A model generated the notes under the pieces. It did not search any database. It was given only the letters and a program-made list of their open reading frames with translations, and was not told the origin of the DNA. A stretch of 64,000 nt of DNA from Hysterangium stoloniferum (taxonomy: Eukaryota; Basidiomycota; Agaricomycetes; Hysterangiales; Hysterangiaceae), in assembly GCA_015178975.1 (NCBI GenBank), contig WHVD01000026.1:62001-126000 (forward strand), written 5' to 3'. This document shows, piece by piece, positions 21,641 to 31,900 of the stretch. Made by a program: the position numbers and the translations under genes. The first letter of the stretch is position 1. Each line of letters begins with the position of its first letter.

Positions 21641-22090
21641 GGTCTCAAAACGTTTGCATACGACGTTGGAGCTATGGCTGTTCCATGGTCTCTGATGGAG
21701 GACCGTGATATATATTTCGACAATACTCAACCACACTACTACTCCATTGCCCTTGTCCTTTTATTCATCACCCTTTGTTCTATTTCCTAGATATATTCCA
21801 TGTCATGTCTCATATCCCTCATCTCGTCTCGTCTTAATTCCGCACTCGATAGTCTTCAAAGACTTCGAGTTCCATTTATTTTGCACCCACCCTTCCACTT
21901 TCCCTAGTCTTAGCTCTTATTCTTTTTGTATCTCACTTCCGCCGGCTTGAGTACGGCCCGATCAACTTCTCCTCGCGCAAAAAGAGCGGTGGCGACGCAA
22001 TATATCTCTTTTGCTTGCCCAGACTCACGAACGAACTCTAAGAGGTCATGTCCTTCTTCTCTTCATGGGGATTTGCTACAGACTTGGACT
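21641..22090. other. Unassigned stretch, no gene seen
   Basis: Pyrimidine-rich sequence follows the LINE fragment. Plus-strand frames are short and mostly Ser/Pro/Phe-rich. I find no domain, repeat or terminal structure that I can support. Confidence 0.4.
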
Positions 22091-23260
22091 GGCCATGGAA
22101 TACCCAGTGTAAGCTCATCGTCCTCGTCTCCCACACGCCACGCTGACATGCCCCATGTAGCATTTCAGGATTGATCCAGTACCGCCAACATTGGCGTCCA
22201 CCTCTTTGAAATCGCCATGCATTACCTTGGTGAATTTGGCACCTACCTCCGCATTTCGGCTCTTCTCCCCCCGCCTACAAAGGCAAGAGCGGTTATCTTC
22301 CACAAGCTCATCGTCTCCTTTGAACCGCGCCTCCTCTACTCTATCACAACCAGGCTCCTTGGCCCATCACCCACTCCTGCCCCGCAATGTACTTGGGCTT
22401 CAAGATCCCTGGCGCTCTTCAAGGTCATCACAGGAGCCAAGATTGACATATTACGCCTGTCTCATCATTGGTTGGTTTACCGTTGGCACCAGCTCCCATT
22501 TGGAATTGCAGACTTGCTATCATCAAAAGTAAGTCAGCTAGACTGGTATGACATACTGTATGATCTGACCATTTTCATAGTCTTCCTCCGGTTCAGTACT
22601 CGCTCTTGCAGACAATGTCTGTGATCCCGGCAATGTTGTTCCGACTTCCTATGACGGTGGGTGTTATGGATCAAGCCGTCCGATTCTTATCTGGTGTTGA
22701 AGAGTACGTCGAGGCAGAGATTTTCCCTGAGGTCACGTCAATATGTCTACATTTTCTGCTTTATATCTCAACCATTGATAAGCCGCACATACAAAATCGC
22801 CTCGACCCCCGCATCCATCACCGCGGTGCTCACAATGCTCGTCCTTGAAATCGCCTTGCAGTCCTGTTCAGACTGGTTGCCGTCTCGTGTGGGGGGAACT
22901 CACAGGGCTTATCATGTATTCCTTCTACTGGTTACTTGAAGCCCTGCCCACTATCCGGTGTTCCATCCACAGGATATCGGCATACTCCTGTATGTCGGTA
23001 TGCATTATACTCAGGACGGGTTATGTAATCAGAACCAGAACAAACAATGACCCAATTAGAGAAAAGTAAAAGAAATTTGGTCTGGAAAGGTAAAAATCGG
23101 CTTGGTTCAACTGTAAGTTTCCCTCACTCACATACAGTTAATTTTTTCCTACTGAGCTCATCCGATCTCCAGAGGCCCCAAGTAACGGTTTGGCCGTCCA
23201 TCGGCAGCACCCCTGTGTCCTGTATGGCCAGGCTACGAGTCTGGCGGAAATTCTGGTAAG
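22090..23260 (+). pseudogene. Unrecognised gene G, plus-strand copy
   Basis: The product is not recognised. The longest readings are MHYLGEFGTYLRISALLPPP... from 22217, with VIFHKLIVSFEPRLLYSI and a YACLIIGW-type hydrophobic segment. An intron follows at about 22525-22585 (GTAAGTCAGC...CATAG), then LLQTMSVIPAMLFRLPMTVG and SGVEEYVEAEIFPEVTS. A later hydrophobic segment, LIMYSFYWLLEALPTIR, suggests membrane association. Frames are interrupted, and an inverted copy lies just downstream. It is probably a decayed membrane-protein gene. Confidence 0.5.
22292..23112 (+). repeat. Arm 1 of a large inverted repeat (gene G)
   Basis: About 820 bp that match the reverse complement of roughly 23367-24210, with indels and substitutions. 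The arms are separated by about 250 bp. Confidence 0.8.
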
Positions 23261-23366
23261 CTTCCGTTCATGATAAATCTTTTGATACTGCATTCTGACA
23301 TCTTGTTTAGATAACACATGAAGTACTAACAAACAGACCTTTAAATCCAGCGACATTCTTGAAGTT

Positions 23367-24210
23367 AACGAGTTGAACCGAGCCGATTTTCACCTAATTT
23401 TATTATTATTCTTGTTGACTTTTCTCTGATTGCGACATTTTTTGTTCTGTTCCTTCTGGTTTGGTTCTGATTACATAACCCACCCTGAGTGTAATGGATA
23501 TGGACATAAAGGAGTATGCCAATATCCTGTGGATGGAACGCCGGATAGTGGGCAGGGCTTCAAGTAACCAGTAGAGGGAATACAAGATAAGCCCTGTGAG
23601 TTCCCCACACATGCGACGGCAACCACTCCAGACAGGACTGCACATGAGCTCAAGGATGAGCAGTGTGACCATGGCGATGATGGATACAGTGGTTGAGGCG
23701 ATTCTGTACGTGCGTGCGGCTTGTCAACGGTTGAGATATAAAGAAAGAAATTAGACATACCTTGACATGACCTCAGGGAAAATCTCTGCGTTGGCGTACT
23801 CTTCAACACCAGATAAGAATTGGATGGCTTGATCCATAACATCCGCTGTCATAGGAAGTCGGAACAACATTGTCGTGATCACAGACATTGTCTGCGAGAG
23901 TGAGTACTGAACCGGAGGAAGACTATGAAATGGTCAGATCATACAGCATGTCATACCAGTGGTGTAGCTGACTTACCTTTGATGATAGCAAGTCCGCAAT
24001 TCCTGGCGCCAACAGGCAACCAACTAATGATGAGACAGGCGTAGTGTTGGTCGATCTTGGCTCCTGTGATGACCTTGAAGAGCGCCGGGGATTTTGAAGC
24101 CCAAGTACATTGCGGGGCGGGGGCAGGAGTGGGTGATGGGCCAGAGGAGGCGCAGGGCCTACAACCGATCGTGCGGTTCAAAGGAGACGATGAGCTTGGG
24201 GAAGATAAGC
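23367..24210 (-). pseudogene. Unrecognised gene G, inverted copy
   Basis: Read on the minus strand it repeats the same exon series: TRLLGP-like PSPTPAPAPQCTWASKSPALF, an ACLIISWLPVGARN segment, a GTAAGTCAGC intron start, MLFRLPMTADVMDQAIQFLS, and the hydrophobic LTGLILYSLYWLLEALPTI. The conserved protein-level differences from the plus copy are modest, so both derive from one gene, but neither copy is open throughout. Confidence 0.55.
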
Positions 24211-24220
24211 ATTATACGTT

Positions 24221-24560
24221 GACCTGTGGGGGCCATCACGCACCAAATCCATTGGTGGCAAGTCCTATATGAGGACAGTTGTCGACGGTTACTCTGGATA
24301 TATTGGGAGCCATTTCCTCACTGACAAGCAGGCTGAAACCACACTCAATGTGATACAAAAAGAAATTGCATTAACCGAACAACAAATTGGGAGCAAAGTA
24401 CGGTGGTTACAATCGGATGAAGGGACTGAGTTCTGCAACACTATATGGCGAACCTTACAGCTGCACGTGGGATCCTTCATGAGATCACGACTGCATATTC
24501 TTCAGCCTCAAACGCACTCACCGCAGAATCATCGAACGGGTCAGAGTCCTATTGCACGAG
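24221..24560 (+). pseudogene. Ty1/copia integrase fragment
   Basis: The frame reads DLWGPSRTKSIGGKSYMRTV, then VDGYSGYIGSHFL (first catalytic Asp region), and RWLQSDEGTEFCN (second Asp). Shifted frames then give ILHEITTAYSS and RIIERVRVLLHE, the segment around the catalytic Glu. It belongs to a copia lineage distinct from C1, C2 and C3. No LTR is attached. Confidence 0.85.
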
Positions 24561-24949
24561 GATAGCAGCGCGACGATTTAATTTCACATGCAGATAAGCC
24601 ATGATTATCCGGTTCCAAATTGCTCAATGGCGACTGCTGAGAGCTCTATTCGTAATTCCACGCAGATCATCAGTTAGATCAGAAGCATTGATTACACAAA
24701 TTTGGCACAACTACGCGTGATTGATGGGCAATTTTCCATTTTGAAGCTGATTCATGTTAACACTACATGATTGTTGACAGATGGCCATATTAGGATTGGG
24801 ATCTGCAAACCGAGTGTCAACGATCAGTTCGCCAAACGTAAACGTCGCGGGATAAGATGTAAGACGCCGTAATCATGACTATAAAATGAAAAATGAATCA
24901 GGTTTCTCTCAAGAATTCCCTACAGCACCAGTGAAAGACTTCGCTTCAT
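24561..24949. other. Intergenic, upstream of A-family pseudogene; no gene seen
   Basis: The last 100 bases (from about 24840) are strongly similar to the upstream region of the intact A gene at 42450-42564, so they probably contain its ancestral promoter. Confidence 0.45.
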
Positions 24950-25845
24950 ATGGAGTCTTTACAACTTGAAATAGTCCCTTACACCTCACCTTTCCCACCA
25001 TCTCAACACTTGAGTGAAGTTTCATTCATTAAGGTATTCCAATCCAGACTATCTCTCACAATTTGACTAAAAATCTTTTTTCAGACATTTTATAGACTAA
25101 TCCTGCCATATCTCCATATACTTCGAGAGACTTACTTTGTCTTCTCGGTTGCCATATACAAGGAGAGGTCGAAAGCGGGGCTGCCGTGGAGAGTTTAGGT
25201 CCACATTCGTCGAAGTCGGTTCTAATCGTAGAGCTCACCCTGAAGAAACTGCATTCAGTGGTACTTATCACACACTTTCTTCGAACAATCTTGTGGGAGC
25301 AAAAGACACCATCATAAGTCTCGATGTACTCACTTTCGATGAAGTTGCCCGACGGAGGTCCGCCATTCTTTTACAGTGCCTCACATTTGATCCTCCCTCG
25401 GGACGAGGTACATTCTCCGCTGTCGACTTTTGTCATAATTGCCAGTATATCAACATATCAGGATTCATACACTCTTCTGGGCAGCTCTTGCTATTGGTTT
25501 GCAGGCATGTTCGTGAAGATGGCCCAGGAATGCTTTCCCGTGAAACAGACCATCGGCAATGGAAACATTGCGGGGCGGTACAAAGGCATAAAGGTTTTTG
25601 TTCCTGAACCGAAGGCGATGTGTGACATGTCCCTCTATAAGACAAAGAGAAACGAAGAAGGATCCTCTGTTAATTATATCATTGAAGCTGTTCTAGTGAT
25701 CACAGAACAGAGGATGCTTAGCGAACTTGTGCCACCATCCCAACAGGGAGGATTGCTGCCAGTCGCAGGCATTGAAATAGTTACTTCTCCGGAAAATCGG
25801 CGTCCGACTAATCCTACGTTCATTTTGTATCTGAGTAGGGATTGA
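24950..25845 (+). pseudogene. A-family gene, frameshifted copy (A4)
   Basis: Exon 1 (24950-25033, MESLQLEIVPYTSPFPPSQH...) and a 51-bp intron ending TTTTTTCAG at 25084 match the intact copy at 42565-43408. Exon 2 then lacks ten bases after the ERSKAG codons, which shifts the frame into a stop. A second loss of about two bases near 25437 restores the reading to DSYTLLGSSCYWFAGMFVKM. The distal 170 codons stay open and similar. The copy is therefore probably inactive. Its 3' flank also matches that of the intact copy. Confidence 0.85.
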
Positions 25846-26364
25846 CTGTATCCGACTTCTGTTCTTATCCTCCAATAAAGCTGGGAGTCCACATTGGGAT
25901 ATAATTCATATCATACTATATTAGTCCCCAGGCCATATAACTGTCTCGAGGTTGTGCACGGAATGAGAGGAAATCGGCCATCGTGAAGGCAAGATGGTTA
26001 CGAGTTTGAGTATTTGGATTTTCGAAATGGCTGGCATCTCCTGATTGAACGTGCCCCGAAATATATATAATCATTGAAAAGGTAGACTAGACAAGCCGAG
26101 AGGGGTCATCGGGAAAGGAGCACCGCCCTTAAGTGGTCTTTAACAATGTTGCAATGTTGATGATAACATGTGCACCAAAATGATGATTAGCGGATGGCGT
26201 ATATTCTACAGACAAAGGATCACCGAACACGTGATCCTTTTCGATTCTGGAAAGTATTGGAAACTGCATGTTATATCTTTTCTAGTCTTCAGAATAATTG
26301 TAACGCTCTGGTTCAACTAACCCATCAATTGAGCTGGCCAAGGTGTCTTCTGGTAAAAAATATG
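25846..26364. repeat. 3' flank of A4, part of a segmental duplication with 43409-44090
   Basis: Non-coding sequence repeated downstream of the intact A gene with small indels, for example the aaatcggccatcgtgaaggcaaga segment and the ggatcac-cgaacacgtgatcc segment. It shows no open gene. Confidence 0.75.
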
Positions 26365-26870
26365 TTATTGTGTATTTCCTTTCCTTGTGCGATTGAACTC
26401 CAAGGAATATGTGGGTTGCGTTGTAGGTAGTCGTCCTTCAGGGACACGCAAGGGGGTAGTAATGGCTTTCAGAGTAGCAATGATATCCCTCAAACGATTC
26501 AATGGCTCCCAACTCTCACCTCTAAAACCTGCCTTCAGATTCACCAAAGGGTTAAGCAGCCTCGAAAGCCAGCCGTCAGATTCAAGATATAAGCCCCCGC
26601 ATGGAAAGATGTGGTTATAATTAGTCTGACATTCCAAATATCTTGGAAGGACCTTCACGTTCTTGATCGCAAAAAAAAAACGCAAGACCAGTGGAGACCC
26701 AAATAAATGTAGGTTATTTGGAACTGGGGCATCAGTGCCTCTGGCGAAGTGCGTGGCCACAGCGGGGCCGGAATGGGGCTTACAGGCATTAGATCATCGT
26801 CTGAGTTACGCGGGAAGAACAATGGGAAAATCTCCACAGTCCATAGAGTAACTTGACTTACATATATGGC
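26365..26870 (-). pseudogene. Unrecognised gene D, copy 1 (convergent with A4)
   Basis: A 131-codon minus-strand frame contains KVLPRYLECQTNYNHIFPCG, GWLSRLLNPLVNLKAGFRGE and EPLNRLRDIIATLKAITTPL. A second frame upstream reads VEIFPLFFPRN. The paralogous stretch at 44406-45040 preserves much of this order, with GTAAGT-type junctions. The function is unknown. It is called a pseudogene or partial gene because the upstream exons seen in the other copy are absent here. Confidence 0.45.
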
Positions 26871-28654
26871 TGACTTGCGCGTAAAACAAGCAGACTAACC
26901 TTGACATAATTTATTCATTCCAATCGAGACGGATGAATATTGGAAGTCTTCAGATGGCCTTGAACTGAGTAAAACTGATGTTGATCCCATATTTATTGCC
27001 AGTGCACATTATGCTACCTTCAGTGCCGCCTACAACTGGTTGCGGGAAGCTTCCTGTAATTTCAGCACCAAGTTCCCCCAAGCATCCTCGGTGGCAGGTG
27101 CTGCCACTGATAGGTACCACAGGAAAACCACATTTCTTTAGCGGCCACATCACTGCTCTTATAACAAGGAGTAGAGAACTCCTGAAAAGAGTGCACCCTT
27201 GGTTATGTTAGGATGTAGGAGGCAGTAAGTCGATGAAAATTTAGGGCGAGAGTGTGGTGGCTAGCGGGCTCTGCTGACATCTTTTTGTGAAACCAAGGCA
27301 TCAACAATGGCTTGACTTTTAAAATTAAAATAATATCAACCGCATGGGCCCAATCACACGTGGAGTGCAGTGTCGGAAGGACATCAACGACAGGTCGGCA
27401 AATGCTGCATGAGGCCTTTCTCCACCACTAGGAAGACCAATAATTGGTGTTGGTTACTGATACAGTGACGGCAGCAAACTAATGCCTCCCAATCGTATTT
27501 CATCTTCTGTCAATATTTAGACTAAGAATATTATCAATGTATAGTATGCCTGAAGATACAAAACTTCTCTATGGTTGAGGAATGGAAGAATTGTCAGGAA
27601 AGGTGACCCGGAGGTTATATGTGTATAAGGATCTCGGATTTGCATCCAGTCACGTACTTCGGTAATTCAAGATTATATGTGAGGTATAACCTATGTAATC
27701 CAACAGAGACGCGGGGCATTTTGTTGAAGTTTTCGTGGTGCTGTTCCTAGACCGAATAATTTTCTGTTTGTCTGAGTAGATGACAGTGTTAAATCGTTAT
27801 AAACGGATAAAGACTATAATGCATGTCTTCTCCTTATATACGCCTACTAGGTGCTTGCTAATATCACAGCACAGTCGGTCCATGCTCCTTGCAGCTCACA
27901 TACCACATTCTCAAAATTCAACACATTTTAATCAAACACGAGATTCGAAAAAGCTATAAGCCGAGCTCTCAGACCTATTATATTAAAGATTTAAGAATAT
28001 CTAGATCCTACAGAGATTTTTGCTACGTCAGTTTGATGAACTACTAAGGATATATTTAATACCTATCATATGCTTTTCTACTTCTCACTTACCAAGGATT
28101 TATACTGGATGAGTTGGCTCGCCGTGGGTTTGTTAAGAATGTTGAAAGTCGGTCCTGTACCATTTATTGCTCTAATTGGAACCATTCCTCACTTGGGAAA
28201 TACCCTTATTAATTGATATGGTTTTAGGGAAGACTGACTGAGCGCCAAGGCTCTCTTGTTCCGTGAGCACCACTGCCTCTGGAGTTGGGTCCCCCATGCT
28301 CGTGGTAAAAGGACAGAGAGGCGGATGGCAGTGAACAGGCTTGGGGAGCCTCTGAATTCACTGCTCTGTCAAAGTCGGCAGCCTTCAGCCGCACACCAGT
28401 GTCACCTGCAGACCGTCACTGGCACCTCCTAAACCATGACCGCAGCCTGGCAGCGGTCTTTTCTTCCTACCCACCCCCGACTCCAGCATTCACTTATGCA
28501 CTAGCAATGCAAGACTTCGGTGTGCCTGCAGCCGTCGTCGACGCCTGTTAGCAGGATCTCGGGTTCTTCCTGGGGCTTCGGCCCAAATGGCATGGTGCTG
28601 TTCACTGGGCAAGTTCAGTGCAATCACCTCTCTTTATTCGACCATCCTGCCAAC
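26871..28654. other. Unassigned region between gene D and the copia cluster
   Basis: No domain or intact gene is visible. A minus-strand frame at 27153-26950 is Gly/Pro-rich and lacks support. Toward the right end (28230-28610) there is a GC-richer segment with Ser/Pro/His-coding frames, which may be an exon scrap. TGCCAAC at 28648-28654 includes the left target duplication of element C2. Confidence 0.4.
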
Positions 28655-28879
28655 TGTTAGGTAATCGAGCCTTGAAGAATGCGCAAACGGAAAAATGAGA
28701 CAGTGTATGTCTCGAAATGACATAATTAACTTCGGTTTGAATCTCCTCTTGAAAATGTATTGTTATATATGTAGTATAGTACAGTGGAACTCTCAGCGAA
28801 TCGCATATCGCTGAGAGTAAGTACTTAGGTGTTATCATTCAAAAAAACAAACTCATATGTATTTGTAGCTTAAAGTTGC
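28655..28879 (+). repeat. LTR of copia element C2 (left), with a 52-bp intron-like insertion
   Basis: It begins TGTTAGGTAATCGAGCC, as does the right LTR at 39160-39335, and has the duplicated target CCAAC immediately to its left (28650-28654). At 28817-28868 it holds 52 extra bases, GTAAGTACTTAGG...TTTGTAG, absent from the right LTR and from the inverted LTR piece at 31809-31900. The last five LTR bases are missing at the junction with antisense pol. Confidence 0.9.
28817..28868 (+). other. Intron-like insertion in the C2 left LTR
   Basis: It starts GTAAGT, ends TTTGTAG, has a CTCAT branch-like site 13 bases before the end, and is 52 bp long, the size of introns in neighbouring genes. The other LTR copies read straight through as ctgaga-cttaaag. 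Confidence 0.7.
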
Positions 28880-29293
28880 CAACGGTTCCTAAGGTATGCC
28901 ATTGTTTTTACCGGACCAGAGGGACTTAGGCAATTGGGATGTATAGAGCATGGACCTGGATTCATCAATAATCGAATACTTCAATTGAAATGATTACTGG
29001 AGAAAAACCCGATTTATCACATTTGCGCATATTCGGGAGCCCAGTAAGTGTAGCGGTACCTAAATAAAAGAGACAAAAATGGGATTCGCGCTCGAAACGA
29101 GGATTTATGGTTGGGTACGAACCATATTCGACAGGATATTTGGTGTGATTTCCAGGATCGAGTCGAATAGAGTCGAATAATCAGGAAACTCCTCCCATCA
29201 AGCATCTTTGACTGACTCTCGTTCATCGTATTGAAAAAGTACGAGATGTTGTGTTTCATGAAGACGTTATGATATTGCCGACTCCGGTTCCTT
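28880..29293. pseudogene. Scrambled pieces of copia C2 integrase (antisense, then sense)
   Basis: 28880-28985 repeats 29590-29702 in the same orientation (antisense to integrase) with an eight-base gap. 28986-29293 is sense-strand integrase tail (HLRIFGSPVSVAVP-type) that also occurs at 31901-32130. It contains an insertion of about 60 bases that duplicates a gagtcgaata segment. Confidence 0.82.
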
Positions 29294-29561
29294 AAATTGA
29301 CCTTCGTCTTCATAAGGAACCGAGTCGGCAATATCATAACGTCTTCATGAAACACAACATTTCGTACTTTTTCAATACGACTCGATCCTGGAAACCACAC
29401 CAAATATCCTGTCGAATATGGTTCGTACCCAACCATAAATCCTCGTTTCGAGCGCGAATCCCATTTTTGTCTCTTTTGTTTAGGTACCGCTACACTTACT
29501 GGGCTCCCGAATATGCGCAAATGTGATAAATCGGGTTTTTCTCCAGTAATCATTTCAATTG
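28982..29561. repeat. Fold-back inside copia C2
   Basis: 28982-29293 and 29313-29561 are reverse complements apart from the roughly 60-base insertion in the left arm. They meet at ggttcctta/aaattgacc, where sense and antisense copies of the same integrase segment are joined head to head. Confidence 0.9.
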
Positions 29562-31636
29562 GAGTATGACCATTGTTTGCGCGTGCAGGGCAACGGTTCC
29601 TAAGGTATGCCATTGTTTTTACCGCGACGGACCAGAGGGACTTGGGCAATTGGGATGTATAGAGCATGGACCTGGATTCATCAATAATCGAATACTTCAA
29701 TGCATAGAGCATAGAACGCGCTCCCTCCGTTGTGGTACATATGTTTCTTTCTACAACTCCGTTTTGTTGTGGCGTATATGGGACTGACGTGAATAATGGC
29801 ATCCCTTTCGAAGCTAGATAATTCTTGAAGTCGGCATTAATAAACTCGGTTCCATTATCCACCATGACGCCTTGGATCTTTGCGTCGAATAATGTTTCGA
29901 GACGAGACACATAGGTTCGTATTTTCATTATAGCTTCGAATTTGCTTGATAGTGTATCCACCCAAATAGCACGTGAGTAATCATCAACGATGATGATAAA
30001 ATATCGCTTTTTATCGAAACTTAACGTTTCCATAGGTCCCGCAAGATCCATATGGAGAAATTCACCTATTTTCGTAGCTCGAGATCGTCCCGATTTAAAA
30101 GGCCACTTATGTTGCTTTCCCTCAAGACAAGCGATACAATCTCCATCCGAATGGACAACATTTTCGTCAATTGATATTCCTGAAGCGAAACGGCGTGCAA
30201 GGTCTTTTACTGCGGAAATATTCAAATGACCTAGGCGTTGATGCCATGTCATTATGTCGCATTTAGATTCCATCGAGTAGGCCATTGGTACGTCTTCTAA
30301 TCGATCCTGCAATTCTTCGTCTGATTGTATATTGACATATATCAGGCGTCGCGGGGATTATATTCAATTGGAATGGGTAAACATTGCCCCTTTCTTTCGC
30401 CTCGATACTACGGCCTGATGGATCAATAACGGTAGAGCCATTTTTGTTTATCGTAACCCGATAATTGTCCTTGAAGAATTGCACAGGATTTAAAAGTAGA
30501 ACCTTTACTTCAGGCGTCCACTCTACATTAGGAATTTCACCTATAAATTCCGGCCCAAATTGCGATACCTTAAATCGCAATGTTCCAATACCTTGGGCGT
30601 AAATATACGCTCCGTTCGCAGTGCGAATTCCTCTTGGAGTTTTATATGCCAAAAAGTCATGTAAGTCTTGCATATTGGAAACGTAATGACCTGATGCTGC
30701 CGAATCTAGGAAATATTGCTGCTCAGAAATTTCCTTGCCCATGAAGAAGGTGGGCTCGACTGCGGTAAACATTCCTCGTGCTGATACTGAAGGGGCTGAT
30801 GTATTTTTAGATGATTCGGGTAATCTTTTATCGGACCTGCCCTGATTATCGCCATATTGGGGATTAGGGCGAATTTCTCCTGGACGATGAAAGCGACTTC
30901 TCCTCTTAGGGCAATCTCTCGCCCAATGGGAAAAATCTCCGCATTCGAAACAACCCGTAGACGGAGGGTTATTCGGTCCGCTATATGAACCACGTCCAGG
31001 TGGCATACCATGCATGATGCCACCGCGTCCGCGTTGGCCCCTTCTAAATCGACTTGTACCTCAATGTGGATTTATACTTTGGGCACGGAATGCTGATCCT
31101 TCCGCATACCCGGGACGGATTTCTCTCCTGATTTCGACTTGACGCAATTTATTGACGACCTCTTCAACAGTGTCAAGGTCGTAGTCGATTGTCGTGGACA
31201 TAATATCAAAATATTCGGGCAAGGTGCTCATAAATAAGCTGAGATAATCGGCATTCGATATAACGTGGCCAGCTTCCAACAGCTTAAGCCTGATTGCCTC
31301 CATCCGCGATTTATACTTAATAATTCCTGTTCCATCGTAACGCATTCGGACCAGCTCCGAAAGCAAAGTTGCTCGGCTATTAGCCAAACGCGTTCCGTAC
31401 GTAGTTTTCAACGTTTCCCATGCACTCTTTGGGTCGTTGTTCGCCATTATAGCCACTCTAGGCTCATCTTCGACGCGCAACATTATTTCACTATAAGCCC
31501 TCTTTTTCCGAAGCTCCCAGGCTTCTTCAATCTCAAGTTCTTCTTTTGTAGGGACTTTTGCATCTGCGCGTACCGGATCCACCAGTTCTCCCGTCACGAC
31601 CTTCCATTGGTCCAATGACACGAGTACGGTCTTCAT
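29294..31636 (-). pseudogene. Copia C2, gag-protease-integrase half, inverted
   Basis: On the minus strand: gag from about 31636 (the reading continues upstream to about 31720, where the probable start reads ATA instead of ATG), with AWETLKTTYGTRLANSRATL and EYFDIMSTTIDYDLDTVEEV. Then a CCHC knuckle, CFECGDFSHWARDC, near 30950, and the protease YFLDSAASGHYVSN. The GAG-pre-integrase WHQRLGHLN...CIACLEGKQH follows, then integrase with HMDLAGPM, IIIVDDYSRA, MVDNGTEF and YTPQQNGVVER. Stops or shifts occur near 31061 and 30320. It encodes the first half of a copia polyprotein. The RT and RNase H half lies in the opposite orientation at 31901-33952. Confidence 0.93.
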
Positions 31637-31808
31637 ACTCGCACTCCATGTAAAATAATTATCCTTTTGTAATTTCGGGAAAACCTGGTAAGCACTCCCA
31701 GTGCTTATTTCATAATCTTTGATTTTGTCCAGAGTGCTCGTTATCGCAAATTCGAACAGGGTTTGTTAATTTGAATATAATTAATATATAAGGCCGGGGC
31801 CCATAACC

Positions 31809-31900
31809 TAATAGCAACTTTAAGTCTCAGCGATATTCCACTGTACTATGCTACACATATATAACAATACATTTTCAAGAGGAGATTCAAACCGAAGTTA
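31809..31900 (-). repeat. Partial LTR of copia C2, inverted
   Basis: It is the reverse complement of the last 90 or so bases of the C2 LTR, ending GCTATTA on the minus strand, with a 13-base internal gap. It is followed (lower coordinates) by GGTTATGGGCCCCGG, the probable tRNA primer binding site that element C3 also has. Its outer end is fused directly to sense integrase at 31901. Confidence 0.88.
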
